Assembly (NCBI GenBank): GCA_947503765.1
Contig: CANNFA010000004.1
Coordinates: 62,001-126,000, forward strand
Reading direction: 5' to 3'
Length of the DNA: 64,000 nt
Source: an uncultured Paracoccaceae bacterium
Lineage (GTDB): Bacteria; Pseudomonadota; Alphaproteobacteria; Rhodobacterales; Rhodobacteraceae
Positions 26,450 to 36,356 of the stretch are shown one piece after another (within the stretch, counting starts at the first letter, position 1; each line of letters opens with the position of its first letter). A model generated the notes under the pieces. The model was not told the origin of the DNA, searched no databases, and worked only from the letters and a program-made list of their open reading frames with translations. The translations under genes and the position numbers were made by a program.

Positions 26450-27303
26450 TTCGGTCTCTCCATGTCCAGCGCCGCCTGATAGACGCGGCGCTTCGGCAAT
26501 CCCAACGCCGCGGCCACCGCCGCCGCGGCATCCTTGACGCTCATCGTGTCCAGCGCCGCGCGCAGCGCCGTTTCCATATCCTGATCCGACGCAGCGTCCT
26601 CCGCCCGGTCGATCACCAGCACCATCTCGCCCTTCAGCACCCGTTTGCCAGCGGCATCGCGCAGTTCGGCCAGGGTGCCGCGCAGCACCTCCTCGAAGCG
26701 TTTGGTCAGCTCCCGGCACAGGGCCGTTTTACGCCCTTCGCCCAAGTATTGCACCAATTCTCCCAATGTTCGGTTAATGCGCTTGGGGCTTTCGTACAGC
26801 ACCAGCGTCGCCGGAATCGCCGCAAGCTCGGCCATCCATGCCCGGCGCGCGCCCGCGCCCGAGGGCGGAAAGCCCGCGAACAAAAACCGGTCGGTCGGCA
26901 GCCCCGCCACCGTGAGCGCCGCGATCACCGCCGAGGGGCCGGGCACCGCGTGCACCGGCAGCCCCTCGGCGATCGCCGCGCGGGCCAGCGGAAAGCCGGG
27001 ATCGGCGACCAGCGGCGATCCGGCTTCCGATGCATAGGCGACCGAGCGTCCCCCCTGCATCATCCGAATCAGCCGCGGGCGCATTTCGGCACCGTTATGG
27101 TCGTGATAGGCGATCATCGGGCGATCCCCCACCGCGATCCCGTGCAACGCCATCAGGCGGCGCAGGGTACGGGTATCCTCGGCCGCCAAAACGTCCGCCG
27201 AGGCCAGCGTGTCCAGCGCACGCAAGGTTATGTCGCGCGCCGCGCCCAGCGGAGTTGCCACGAAATACAGCCCGGCGGAGAGTCGCTTGATCTCGAATGT
27301 CAC
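26446..27303 (-). CDS. rsmI: 16S rRNA (cytidine-1402 2'-O)-methyltransferase
   Basis: 285 residues from GTG 27303, matching the usual family size. Methylates the ribose of C1402 in the decoding centre, using SAM. Hallmarks: AGLYFVATPLGAARDITLRA, AAEDTRTLRRLMALHGI, EAGSPLVADPGFPLARAAIA, VPGPSAVIAALTVAGLP, LYESPKRI. An ATG farther up at 27351 is possible but overlaps the divergent promoter region. Divergent from the LpoA-like gene, which is the usual arrangement. Confidence 0.94.
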   Translation of the reverse strand: MTFEIKRLSAGLYFVATPLGAARDITLRALDTLASADVLAAEDTRTLRRLMALHGIAVGDRPMIAYHDHNGAEMRPRLIRMMQGGRSVAYASEAGSPLVADPGFPLARAAIAEGLPVHAVPGPSAVIAALTVAGLPTDRFLFAGFPPSGAGARRAWMAELAAIPATLVLYESPKRINRTLGELVQYLGEGRKTALCRELTKRFEEVLRGTLAELRDAAGKRVLKGEMVLVIDRAEDAASDQDMETALRAALDTMSVKDAAAAVAAALGLPKRRVYQAALDMERPK

Positions 27304-27412
27304 GTCCGGCCTCGCGCTTCGGGGACATTTACTCTGTTTCCTGTAGCGCATAGTGTGGCCCGGCCTGCAAGCATGGCGCCGTCCCGCGCCACCCGAAGCC
27401 GAGGAGACACCG

Positions 27413-28594
27413 ATGATCGCCACCCTCCGCCGGACCCGCCGAAACGCGGTTCGGCTCGTTCTCGTCGCATCCGCGCTCTGGCTGGCCGCATGCGGCGGCG
27501 CGGGGCCGCTTCGCAACGCCGACGGGCCGAGCATCGACACCGGCGCGCCGGTCCCGGTCGCGCTGCTGGTGCCGGCGGGATCGGGACAGGAGGGCGATGA
27601 CGGGCTTGCGAGATCGCTGGAGAACGCGGCACGGTTGGCAATCGGCGACCTGAACAACGTCGCCATCGACCTGCGCGTCTACCGCACCGCAGGCAATGCC
27701 GCGACCGCCGCGGAAGTGGCGGCCAAGGCGGTCGAGGACGGCGCGAAGATCATCCTCGGTCCGGTCTATGCGGCCGCCGCCAATGCTGCCGGCACCGCCG
27801 TCGCGCGCAGCGGCGTGAACGTGCTGAGCTTTTCCAACAATGCCGGAATCGCGGGCGGCAACGTCTTTGTGCTCGGCCACACCTTCGAGAACACGGCAAG
27901 CCGTCTTGTCACCTACGCGGCCGCGCAGGGCCGTTCGAAGATCATGATCGCCTATGGCCGCGACACCGCCGAGAAACGCGGCCGCGACGCCATCGCCGCC
28001 GCCATCGCGCGCAGCGGCGCCGTGCTGGCCGGCGAAGCCTCGTTCGAGCTGTCGCAGAACGGCGTCGTGCAGGCGGTGACCGAGGTGACGGACACCGCCA
28101 AGGCCAGCGGCGCCGACGCGATCTTCATGACCTCGGGCACCGCGGGCGCGCTGCCGATCCTGTCGCAGCTGGTCAAGGAAAACGGCATCGACCCCGAGAC
28201 GACCAAGTTCATCGGCCTGCAACGCTGGGACATCCCGCCCGGCGCGCGCGAGCTTCCGGGGCTTCAGGGCGGCTGGTTCGCGCTGCCCTCACCGGCGCTG
28301 ACCGAGCAGTTCGACGCGCGCTATTCGGCCGCCTATGGCGAGCCGCCGCATCCGATCGCCAGCCTCGCCTATGACGGCATCGCCGCGATCGGCGCGCTGG
28401 TCGGCGCCGGGGATGCCGGCGCCCTGAGCGCAGCCTCGCTGACCCAGCCCACGGGCTTTGTCGGGGTGAACGGCATCTTCCGGCTGCGCACCGACGGCAG
28501 CAACGAGCGCGGCCTGGCCGTCGCCACGATCCAGGACAACCAGGTAAGTGTCATTGACCCCGCCCCCAGAAGCTTCCCCGGCGCCGGTCTCTGA
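27413..28594 (+). CDS. Penicillin-binding protein activator (LpoA-like) lipoprotein
   Basis: 393 residues. Lipobox LWLAAC with Cys27 after a basic N-terminus. The rest is a periplasmic-binding-like fold (Peripla_BP_6 type): PVALLVPAGSGQEGDDGLAR, IILGPVYAAAANAAGTAVAR, VFVLGHTFENTASRLV, YDGIAAIGALVGAG. In gammaproteobacteria the relative LpoA stimulates PBP1A; in alphaproteobacteria the role is inferred. Outer-membrane anchored lipoprotein by signal. The rsmI gene is divergent. Its 3' end overlaps the glnD start by 47 bases. Confidence 0.85.
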   Translation: MIATLRRTRRNAVRLVLVASALWLAACGGAGPLRNADGPSIDTGAPVPVALLVPAGSGQEGDDGLARSLENAARLAIGDLNNVAIDLRVYRTAGNAATAAEVAAKAVEDGAKIILGPVYAAAANAAGTAVARSGVNVLSFSNNAGIAGGNVFVLGHTFENTASRLVTYAAAQGRSKIMIAYGRDTAEKRGRDAIAAAIARSGAVLAGEASFELSQNGVVQAVTEVTDTAKASGADAIFMTSGTAGALPILSQLVKENGIDPETTKFIGLQRWDIPPGARELPGLQGGWFALPSPALTEQFDARYSAAYGEPPHPIASLAYDGIAAIGALVGAGDAGALSAASLTQPTGFVGVNGIFRLRTDGSNERGLAVATIQDNQVSVIDPAPRSFPGAGL

Positions 28595-31373
28595 CCCCTC
28601 CGCCGCGCCGGCCGCGGGGCCGCTTTTCGACGACCTGATCTGCCCCGAAGCGGACATCTTCGACATCGCGGCGGTCACGGACGCGCTGCGCGCGGCCTGC
28701 GACGCCGCCGCCGACGCGCCCGGGATGCGGGCGGAAACGGTGCGGATCCTGTCGGACGCGTTGCAGCATGGACGGGCCCGCATCGCCGGGGCCTTTGCCG
28801 CCGATCCGCTGAACGCCTGGCCGACGGTGCGCGCCTATGCCTTCCTCGCCGACCGTGTCGTCGCCGCCGTCTTCGACGTCGCCACCTGCTGGCTGCATCC
28901 GAAACACACGCCGACCGAATCCGAACGGCTGACCGTGCTGGCGGTGGGCGGCTATGGCCGCGCCGAGATGGCGCCGTTCTCCGACATCGACCTGCTGTTC
29001 CTGACCCCCTACAAGATCACCGCCTGGGCCGAGAGCGTGATCGAATCCATGCTCTACATGTTCTGGGATCTGCACCTGAAGGTCGGCCATGCCAGCCGCA
29101 CCGTGGACGATTGCCTGCGGCTCGGGCGCGAGGATTACACGATCCGCACCGCGCTACTGGAGCATCGCTATGTGGGCGGCCACGCCCCGCTGGCGCAGGA
29201 TCTCAAGCGCCGGCTCTGGGCCGAGCTGTTCACCGGCACCGAGGCCGATTTCATCGAGGCCAAGCTGGACGAACGCGCGGCGCGGCACCGCAAGCAGGGC
29301 GGCCAGCGCTACATGGTCGAGCCGAACGTCAAGGAGGGCAAGGGCGGGCTGCGCGACCTGCATTCGCTGTTCTGGATCGACAAGTACGTTCACGGGGTCG
29401 AGAATCCGGCCGATCTGGTCGCGCTGGGCGTGTTCCACAAGGACGAATACGACGACTTCCGCGCCGCCGGCAATTTCCTGACGGCGGTGCGCTGTCATCT
29501 GCACCTGCTGACCGGACGGCCGGTGGACAGGCTGACCTTCGACATGCAGGTCGAGGTGGCGAGCCGCATGGGCTATGCCGACCGGGGCGGGCGCCGCGCG
29601 GTCGAGCATTTCATGCAGGACTACTTCCTTCAGGCCACCAAGGTCGGCGAGCTGACGCGCATCTTCCTTGCCGCGCTGGAGGCGCGCCACCTCAAGAAGG
29701 AGCCGAAGCTGGTCGGCCTGTTTCGCCGCCGCCGCAAGGTGCGCAAGGGCTACCGCGTGGTGCAGAACCGGCTTGCGGTCATCGACGAGGACGCGTTCCT
29801 GTCGGACAAGCTGAACCTTCTGCGCATCTTCGAGGAAGGGCTGCGCACCGGCCTTCTGATCCATCCGGGCGCGCTTCGGCTGATGACGGCCAACCTGCAC
29901 CTGATCGACGACGACATGCGCAGCGATCCCGAAGCGACGCGCATCTTCCGCGATCTGATGCTGAAACACGGCAACCCGGAACGCGCGCTGCGGCGGATGA
30001 ACGAGCTGGGCGTGCTGGGTGCCTTCATCCCCGAATTCAAGCCCATCGTGGCGATGATGCAGTTCAACATGTACCACAGCTACACGGTGGACGAGCACAC
30101 GATCCAGTGCATCTCGGTGCTGGCGCAGATCGAGCGGGGCGAGCTGGTCGAGGAACTGCCGATTGCCAGCCAGATCCTGCAGGAGGGGGTGAACCGCCGG
30201 GTGCTGTATGTCGCGCTGCTGTGCCACGACATCGGCAAGGGCCGGCCCGAGGATCACGCCGTGGTCGGTGCCAAGCTGGCCCGCACCATCGCGCCGCGGC
30301 TGGGCCTTCGGCCGGGCGAATGCGCGGCGGTGGAATGGCTGGTGCGCTATCATCTGCTGATGTCAGACATGGCGCAGAAACGCGACATCGCCGATCCGCG
30401 CACGGTACGCGATTTCGCCAAGGCGGTGCAGACGCGCGAGCGGCTGGATCTCTTGACCGTGCTGACGGTGTGCGACATCCGCGGCGTCGGCCCCGGCGTC
30501 TGGAACAACTGGAAGGCCACGCTGCTGCGCGCGCTCTACCGGCAGACGCGCCGCGCGATGGAGGACGGGCTGGAGGCGCTGAACCGCACCCATCGCGGGG
30601 CAGAGGCCAAGCGCAACCTGCGCGCCGCGCTGGAGGGCTGGCCGCCAAAGGAGATCAAGGCGGAACTGGATCGGCACTACGATCCGTACTGGCAGGGGCT
30701 GCATGTCACCGCGCATGTCGATTTCGCCGAATTGCTGCGCGGTATCGACACGGCGGGGATCCGGCTGCGGCTGACCGCGGACGAGGACCGCGACGCGACC
30801 CGCATCTGTTTCGCCATGGCGGACCATCCCGGCATCTTCAGCCGGATGTGCGGCGCGCTGGCGCTGGTCGGCGCCGACATCAAGGACGCGCGCACCTTCA
30901 CCACCAAGGATGGCTGGGCCACCGCCGCCTTCTGGGTGCAGGACATCGAGGGCGCCCCCTACGAGACCAGCCGCCTGCCGCGCCTCAGGGCAATGATCCA
31001 CAAGATCATGGGCGGCGAGATCAAGGCGACCGAGGCGATGCGCAGCCGCGACAAGCTGAAGAAACGCGAGGCCGCGTTCCGGGTGCCCACCTCGATCGTG
31101 TTCGACAACGAAGGGTCCGAGATCTACACGATCATCGAGGTCGACACCCGCGACCGCCCCGGCCTGCTGTTCGATCTGACGCGCACGCTGGCGGCGGACC
31201 ATGTGCAGATTGCCAGCGCGGTGATCGCCACCTATGGCGAACAGGTGGTCGACAGCTTCTACGTCAAGGACATGTTCGGGCTGAAACTCTATTCCGAAAG
31301 CCGCCAGCAGGCGCTGGAGGCGAAGCTGCGCAGCGCCATCGAGCAGGGCGCGATCCGGGCCAAAGAGGGATGA
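28548..31373 (+). CDS. glnD: Bifunctional uridylyltransferase/uridylyl-removing enzyme GlnD
   Basis: 941 residues. Uridylylates and de-uridylylates PII proteins in response to glutamine, the nitrogen sensor. N-terminal nucleotidyltransferase motif GGYGRAEMAPFSDIDLLFL (residues 134-152); HD domain LLCHDIGKGRPEDH near residue 558; ACT repeats from about 750 (CFAMADHPGIFSRMCGALAL) and 860 (VDTRDRPGLLFDLTRTLA). The start GTG lies inside the LpoA-like gene; the first 30 residues are Pro/Ala-rich and may be extended artefactually, with the conserved body beginning later. Confidence 0.94.
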   Translation: MSLTPPPEASPAPVSDPSAAPAAGPLFDDLICPEADIFDIAAVTDALRAACDAAADAPGMRAETVRILSDALQHGRARIAGAFAADPLNAWPTVRAYAFLADRVVAAVFDVATCWLHPKHTPTESERLTVLAVGGYGRAEMAPFSDIDLLFLTPYKITAWAESVIESMLYMFWDLHLKVGHASRTVDDCLRLGREDYTIRTALLEHRYVGGHAPLAQDLKRRLWAELFTGTEADFIEAKLDERAARHRKQGGQRYMVEPNVKEGKGGLRDLHSLFWIDKYVHGVENPADLVALGVFHKDEYDDFRAAGNFLTAVRCHLHLLTGRPVDRLTFDMQVEVASRMGYADRGGRRAVEHFMQDYFLQATKVGELTRIFLAALEARHLKKEPKLVGLFRRRRKVRKGYRVVQNRLAVIDEDAFLSDKLNLLRIFEEGLRTGLLIHPGALRLMTANLHLIDDDMRSDPEATRIFRDLMLKHGNPERALRRMNELGVLGAFIPEFKPIVAMMQFNMYHSYTVDEHTIQCISVLAQIERGELVEELPIASQILQEGVNRRVLYVALLCHDIGKGRPEDHAVVGAKLARTIAPRLGLRPGECAAVEWLVRYHLLMSDMAQKRDIADPRTVRDFAKAVQTRERLDLLTVLTVCDIRGVGPGVWNNWKATLLRALYRQTRRAMEDGLEALNRTHRGAEAKRNLRAALEGWPPKEIKAELDRHYDPYWQGLHVTAHVDFAELLRGIDTAGIRLRLTADEDRDATRICFAMADHPGIFSRMCGALALVGADIKDARTFTTKDGWATAAFWVQDIEGAPYETSRLPRLRAMIHKIMGGEIKATEAMRSRDKLKKREAAFRVPTSIVFDNEGSEIYTIIEVDTRDRPGLLFDLTRTLAADHVQIASAVIATYGEQVVDSFYVKDMFGLKLYSESRQQALEAKLRSAIEQGAIRAKEG

Positions 31374-31404
31374 GCGCGGTGCGGGCGCGCGCGGGGGGCG
31401 CACA

Positions 31405-32946
31405 ATGAAGCCGATCCGGCTGATGGCCGCGTTCTTCACCGTGGGCGTCTGGACGCTGGCCAGCCGCGTGCTGGGCTTCGTGCGCGACATCCTGATCGCC
31501 GCCTACCTGGGGGCGGGGCCGGTCGCGGAAGCGTTCCTGATCGCCTTTTCGCTGCCCAACATGTTCCGCCGATTCTTTGCCGAGGGCGCGTTCAACATGG
31601 CCTTCGTGCCGATGTTCTCGAAAAAGGTCGAACGCGGCGAGGATCCGCTCGGCTTCGCGCGCGACGCCTATGCCGGGCTGGCGGCTTTGCTGATCGGGTT
31701 CACGCTGGTGGCGGTGCTGGCGATGCCGTGGCTGGTGCTGGCAATGGCGTCCGGGTTTCTCGAGGATGAACGCTATCCGCTGGCGGTGCTCTACGGGCGC
31801 ATCGCTTTCCCGTACATCCTGTTCATCTCGCTCGCGGCGCTGTTGTCGGGGCTGCTCAACGCCATCGGCCGGTTTGCGGCCGCCGCCGCCGCGCCGGTGC
31901 TGCTGAACGTGCTGTTCATCGGCGCCCTCGCGGTTGCGGGGCGCGCGGGCTGGGATATCGGGCTGACACTTGCCTGGACGGTGCCGGCCGCGGGCATCGC
32001 GCAGCTGGCGCTGGTCTGGGCGGCGGCGGCGCGCGCGGGCTTTCGCCTGAGGCTGAAGCGGCCGCGCCTGACGCCCGAACTGCGCCGGCTGGCCGTCATC
32101 GCCTTTCCCGCACTACTGGCCGGCGGGGTGGTACAGATCAACCTGCTGATCGGGCGGCAGGTCGCCAGCTTCTTCGACGGGGCGGTGGCCTGGATCAACT
32201 ATGCCGACCGGCTTTACCAGTTGCCGCTGGGGGTGGTCGGGATCGCCATCGGCGTGGTGCTGCTTCCGGATCTCTCGCGCCGGCTTGGCGCGGGCGACAC
32301 TGCCGGCGGGCGCGACGCGTTCAACCGCGCAGCCGAGATCAGCCTGGCCTTGACCATTCCCGCTGCGGTGGCGCTGGTAGTGATCCCGATGCCGCTGATC
32401 GCGGTGCTGTTCCAGCGCGGCGCCTTCGGACCCGACGACACCGCGGCCACGGCGTTGGCGGTGGCGGTCTACGGCCTTGGCCTGCCGGCCTTCGTGTTGC
32501 AGAAGGTGCTGCAGCCGCTGTTCTTCGCGCGCGAAGACACCCGCACGCCCTTCCGCTACGCGCTGGTGGCGCTGGTTGTGAACGCCGTCATCGCCATCGG
32601 GCTGGCGCCGTCCGTCGGCTATATCGCGGCGCCGCTGGGAACGGTGCTGGCCGCATGGACGATGGTGTTTCAGCTTTGGCGCGGCTCGCGCGCGATGGGC
32701 GACGCGGCACGGCTCGACACGCGGTTCCGCCGCCGGATCTGGCGCATCGTGCTGGCCGCGGCGCTGATGGGCGCGCTGCTGTGGGCCCTGAACCTCGGGC
32801 TGGGGCCGATGTTCGGGATGGGGCGGCTGCGCTATGCGGCGCTCGCGATACTCGTGGGCGCGGGGATCGGCGCCTATTTCGCGCTGGCCCATGTGCTGGG
32901 CGGGCTGCCGCTGCGGGACATCGGGCGGACATTGCGGCGCGGGTAG
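31405..32946 (+). CDS. murJ: Lipid II flippase MurJ
   Basis: 513 residues with about 14 membrane spans. Moves lipid II across the inner membrane for peptidoglycan synthesis. Start MKPIRLMAAFFTVGVWTLAS, then RVLGFVRDILIAAYLGAGP, FLIAFSLPNMFRRFFAEGAF (conserved Arg cluster), and the pseudo-repeat VLQKVLQPLFFAREDTRTPF. Comes 31 bases after glnD, likely one operon. A hairpin terminator with the repeated intergenic element follows. Confidence 0.96.
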   Translation: MKPIRLMAAFFTVGVWTLASRVLGFVRDILIAAYLGAGPVAEAFLIAFSLPNMFRRFFAEGAFNMAFVPMFSKKVERGEDPLGFARDAYAGLAALLIGFTLVAVLAMPWLVLAMASGFLEDERYPLAVLYGRIAFPYILFISLAALLSGLLNAIGRFAAAAAAPVLLNVLFIGALAVAGRAGWDIGLTLAWTVPAAGIAQLALVWAAAARAGFRLRLKRPRLTPELRRLAVIAFPALLAGGVVQINLLIGRQVASFFDGAVAWINYADRLYQLPLGVVGIAIGVVLLPDLSRRLGAGDTAGGRDAFNRAAEISLALTIPAAVALVVIPMPLIAVLFQRGAFGPDDTAATALAVAVYGLGLPAFVLQKVLQPLFFAREDTRTPFRYALVALVVNAVIAIGLAPSVGYIAAPLGTVLAAWTMVFQLWRGSRAMGDAARLDTRFRRRIWRIVLAAALMGALLWALNLGLGPMFGMGRLRYAALAILVGAGIGAYFALAHVLGGLPLRDIGRTLRRG

Positions 32947-32980
32947 CGGACGGGTCCACCCGCTGGCGCGGGCGGACCGG

Positions 32981-33030
32981 CCGGGGGCTCTGCCCCCGGA
33001 CCCCCGAGGTATTTTTCGGCAAGATGAGGA
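32981..33030 (+). terminator. Terminator hairpin fused with dispersed element, copy D
   Basis: CCGGGGGC (32981-32988), loop TCT, GCCCCCGG (32992-32999) is a perfect 8-bp stem, followed by ACCCCCGAGGTATTTTTCGG and AAGATGAGG. It stands 34 bases past the murJ stop. The hairpin plus T-run is a good intrinsic terminator, and the trailing sequence is the fourth copy of the dispersed element. Confidence 0.65.
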
Positions 33031-33064
33031 GCAGGGGCGCTTTCTGCTGCGCGGGGCCGCGTGC

Positions 33065-33751
33065 CTATCTGTGGCGCAGTTTTGTCATCACCCGCGCCCA
33101 GCCGCCGGGGCTGACGACGAAGGACAGACCGAACCCGGTTGCAAAGCCCGTCAGATCGGCGACCCAGTCCAGTCCGCCGCCGAACAGAAGCCCGAAGATC
33201 AGCTGAAACGCCATCAGGAAGCCGATCAGGTAGAAGGCCCGCGCCTGCGGCCCGCCGGTCGCGGCAAGCTGGGTCCAGAGCAGGAAGGTGAAGGCCCCGA
33301 TCAGACCGTAGACCGCCGGGTATCCGCCGAACAGCGGGAACCGCGTGTCGAGCGCAAGGCTGTAGACCAGCCCCGCCGACACGGAGGCGCCGAAGAACAC
33401 GGCGAGCACGGCCCAGGCGGAAAAGATCTCTCCGACCATCTTGCCCAGCGCCAGCAGGAAGACGAGCACGAAGAGCGTGTGCGTGAAATTGGCATGAATG
33501 AACGGATAGGCCACCAGCCGCAGGAGGTGTTCGGGCGGCCAGCGGTTCTGCGCCAGCATCTGGCCGAACACGTCGCCGACCACCGCGAAGCGCTGGATCA
33601 TTGCCAGTCGCCAGCCCACCGCGTCGGGCCCGCCGACAAGGCCCCGTTCGGCCAGTTGCAGCGCCGCCTCGACCCCGAAAATCGCGAGCGCGAGCGCCAC
33701 CACCACAGGCGGCAGGGCGTTGAACGGGCTTTCGTTGTGCGGGCTGCTCAT
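33065..33751 (-). CDS. Rhomboid-fold membrane protein lacking catalytic residues
   Basis: 228 residues with about six spans. The fold matches rhomboid proteases: [18 protein letters not shown] (second span with His86), then [14 protein letters not shown] where active rhomboids have G-x-S-x-A-x-Y-G; here Tyr144 replaces the serine. The last-span motif (normally His plus Gly-rich) reads [14 protein letters not shown], with Asp199 where the catalytic His belongs. It is therefore most likely a pseudoprotease. Sits between murJ and trpS on the opposite strand. Confidence 0.8.
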   Translation of the reverse strand: MSSPHNESPFNALPPVVVALALAIFGVEAALQLAERGLVGGPDAVGWRLAMIQRFAVVGDVFGQMLAQNRWPPEHLLRLVAYPFIHANFTHTLFVLVFLLALGKMVGEIFSAWAVLAVFFGASVSAGLVYSLALDTRFPLFGGYPAVYGLIGAFTFLLWTQLAATGGPQARAFYLIGFLMAFQLIFGLLFGGGLDWVADLTGFATGFGLSFVVSPGGWARVMTKLRHR

Positions 33752-33825
33752 GCGGGGCTTCCTTGACGGCCTTTGCGCCTTCCGATACGCGAGCGCGGCG
33801 CAGAAATCCAGACGGAGACATGGAC

Positions 33826-34839
33826 ATGGCCGAGTTTACCCCCCGCGTGTTCTCGGGCATCCAGCCGTCGGGCGGCCTGACGCTGGGCAACTACCTTGGC
33901 GCGCTGAAACGCTTTGCCGATGTGCAGGATGCCGGGGTCGAGACGATCTATTGCATGGTCGACCTGCATGCGATCACCGTCTGGCAGGATCCCACCGCGC
34001 TGACCCGCGCCACGCGCGAGCTGTGTGCCGGGTTCATTGCCTCGGGCATCGACCCGGAAAAGTCGATCCTGTTCAACCAGAGCCAGGTGCCCGCCCATGC
34101 GCAGCTTGCCTGGATCTTCAACTGCGTCGCCCGCATGGGCTGGATGCAGCGGATGACCCAGTGGAAGGACAAGGCCGGCAAGAACACCCAGAACGCGTCT
34201 TTGGGCCTGTTCGCCTATCCGGCGCTGATGGCGGCCGATATCCTAGTCTATCACGCGACGCATGTGCCGGTGGGCGAGGACCAGAAGCAGCACCTGGAGC
34301 TGACGCGCGATATCGCCATCAAGTTCAACAACGATTTCGGCGTCGATTTCTTCCCCGAGACCGAGCCGGTGATCGAAGGCGCCGCGACGCGGGTGATGAG
34401 CCTGCGGGACGGGACGAAGAAGATGTCGAAATCCGACCCCTCGGACATGAGCCGCATTAACCTGACCGACGACGCCGATACCATCGCGCAGAAGATCCGC
34501 AAGGCGCGCACCGATGCCGAACCGCTGCCCGGCGATCTTGACGGGCTGACCGCGCGGCCCGAGGCGCGCAACCTGGTGAACATCTATGCCGGGCTGGCCG
34601 ACATGAGCGCGCAGCAGGTACTGAATGCGCATGGCGGGCAGCAGTTTTCCGCCTTCAAGCCGGCGCTGGCCGATCTGGCGGTGGACAGGCTGTCGCCGAT
34701 CTCGGCGGAAATGTCGCGGCTGATGCAGGAGCCGGCGGAAATCGACGCCATCCTTGCCCGCGGAGCGGAACGGGCGAATACCATCGCCGCGCCGATCCTG
34801 AAACGCACATATGAGATCGTGGGGATGGTGGGCGCGTGA
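33826..34839 (+). CDS. trpS: Tryptophanyl-tRNA synthetase
   Basis: 337 residues, class I synthetase. [20 protein letters not shown] is the HIGH-like ATP motif, [20 protein letters not shown] binds tryptophan, and [11 protein letters not shown] carries KMSKS. The ATG at 33826 has GGAG eight bases before it; ATG 33820 is closer to the ribosome site and less likely. Standard length. Confidence 0.96.
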   Translation: MAEFTPRVFSGIQPSGGLTLGNYLGALKRFADVQDAGVETIYCMVDLHAITVWQDPTALTRATRELCAGFIASGIDPEKSILFNQSQVPAHAQLAWIFNCVARMGWMQRMTQWKDKAGKNTQNASLGLFAYPALMAADILVYHATHVPVGEDQKQHLELTRDIAIKFNNDFGVDFFPETEPVIEGAATRVMSLRDGTKKMSKSDPSDMSRINLTDDADTIAQKIRKARTDAEPLPGDLDGLTARPEARNLVNIYAGLADMSAQQVLNAHGGQQFSAFKPALADLAVDRLSPISAEMSRLMQEPAEIDAILARGAERANTIAAPILKRTYEIVGMVGA

Positions 34840-34920
34840 CGCGATGCCGTTGCGGCGCGGGCGGTCTGGACCTCGGCCGGCGCCGCGCCTAGTGTCGCCG
34901 CGCGAGCGAAGGAGACGCCG

Positions 34921-35784
34921 ATGGCCACGGGCACCAATATCCGCACCTATTTCGAGGGCAGCTGGCACGAGGGCAACGTGCCGATCATGCGCGCGGCCGA
35001 TCACGGCGCCTGGCTGGGCAGCACGGTGTTCGACGGCGCGCGCTATGTCGACGGCGTCGCCCCCGACCTGGACGCGCATTGCGCCCGGGTGAACCGGTCG
35101 GCGGAGGCGCTGATGATCAAGCCCGATGTAGCCACCGACCGCATGGTCGAAATCGTGCGCGAGGGGCTGGCGCTTTATCCCGCGGATGCCGCGGTCTACA
35201 TCCGCCCGATGTACTGGGCGACCGAGAACGGCCATCTTGCCGTCCTGCCCGGCGATGCGGAGACCGGGTTCTGCATCTGCCTCGAAGAGGTGCCGATGGC
35301 CCCGCCCGACATGACCGCGACGCTGGGCACCACGCGCTTTCGCCGGCCGATCCTGGAAAGCTCGGTGGTCAATGCCAAGGCCGGCTGCCTTTACCCCAAC
35401 AATGCGCGGATGCTGCGCGAGGCGGTGGATAACGGCTATTCCAACGCGCTGGTGGCCGATGCGATGGGAAATGTCGCCGAGACCGCGACCTCGAACATCT
35501 TCATGGTCCGGGACGGCGAGGTGTTCACCCCGATCGCCAACGGCACCTTCCTGGCCGGCATCACCCGGGCGCGGCATATCTCGAACCTGGCGGCGGACGG
35601 CACGACGGTGCATGAAGCGGTGCTGACCTTCGACGATTTCCGCAAAGCGGACGAGGTGTTCATGTCGGGCAACCTGATGAAGGTGACGCCGGTGACGGAA
35701 TTCGACGGCACCGCCTATCAGGTCGGGCCGGTGACGCGGCGGGTGCGCGAGCTTTACTGGGATTGGGCGCTGTCCGGCGACTGA
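34921..35784 (+). CDS. ilvE: Class IV aminotransferase, branched-chain amino acid type
   Basis: 287 residues, PLP fold type IV. TYFEGSWHEGNVPIMRAADH, Lys153 in VVNAKAGCLYPNNARML is the PLP lysine, and VAETATSNIFMVRDGEVFTP with LAGITRARHI fits the branched-chain/D-amino acid group. IlvE (valine, leucine, isoleucine transamination) is the best guess; D-amino acid or (R)-selective transaminases share this layout. GGAG precedes the ATG. The aminotransferase follows trpS closely. Confidence 0.82.
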   Translation: MATGTNIRTYFEGSWHEGNVPIMRAADHGAWLGSTVFDGARYVDGVAPDLDAHCARVNRSAEALMIKPDVATDRMVEIVREGLALYPADAAVYIRPMYWATENGHLAVLPGDAETGFCICLEEVPMAPPDMTATLGTTRFRRPILESSVVNAKAGCLYPNNARMLREAVDNGYSNALVADAMGNVAETATSNIFMVRDGEVFTPIANGTFLAGITRARHISNLAADGTTVHEAVLTFDDFRKADEVFMSGNLMKVTPVTEFDGTAYQVGPVTRRVRELYWDWALSGD

Positions 35785-35853
35785 CCGGTTGCCAGACCGG
35801 CCCGCCTGCGACATCATCCGCGAAACGGTCAACAGCCGCAATCCGGGGCCCCC

Positions 35854-36309
35854 ATGCGCAAGTTCCTCGTCGTCCTCGACGACAGCCGCGAATGCCTGAA
35901 CGCGATGCGCTTTGCCGCGATGCGCGCGGCGAATACCGGCGCCGGCGTGCAGATCCTGTCGATCATTCCGCCGGACGAGTTCCAGCACTGGGTCGGCGTC
36001 GGCGCGATCATGCGCGAAGAGGCGCGCGAACGGATCGAGGCGCATTACGAGGTCTACGCCAAGTGGATGCGCGACCGCCAGAATGTCGAGCCGGAACTGG
36101 TGATCCGCGAGGGCGAGGCGGTACCGGAAATCCTGGCGCAGATCCGCGACGATCCGGCGATCGGCGTGCTGGTGCTGGGGGCCGGATCGGAAAAGGGCGG
36201 GCCGGGCCCGCTGGTCAGCCAGCTGTCCAAATCCGCCGGCAGCCTTCCGGTGCCGGTGACCATCGTGCCGGGCGACATGTCGAAGGAACGGCTGCAAGAG
36301 GTGACGTGA
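35854..36309 (+). CDS. Universal stress protein
   Basis: 151 residues, UspA fold. MRKFLVVLDDSRECLNAMRF at the start, then residues EPELVIREGEAVPEILAQIR, LVLGAGSEKGGPGPLVSQL with a GxxGxG/S-type nucleotide loop, and VPVTIVPGDM at the end. Cytosolic; role in stress is family knowledge, without a specific signal. Confidence 0.85.
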   Translation: MRKFLVVLDDSRECLNAMRFAAMRAANTGAGVQILSIIPPDEFQHWVGVGAIMREEARERIEAHYEVYAKWMRDRQNVEPELVIREGEAVPEILAQIRDDPAIGVLVLGAGSEKGGPGPLVSQLSKSAGSLPVPVTIVPGDMSKERLQEVT

Positions 36310-36356
36310 CCTATCGCCCGGCAGCCGCGGCGCGTGCCGGGCTGCGGTAAAGGAAC

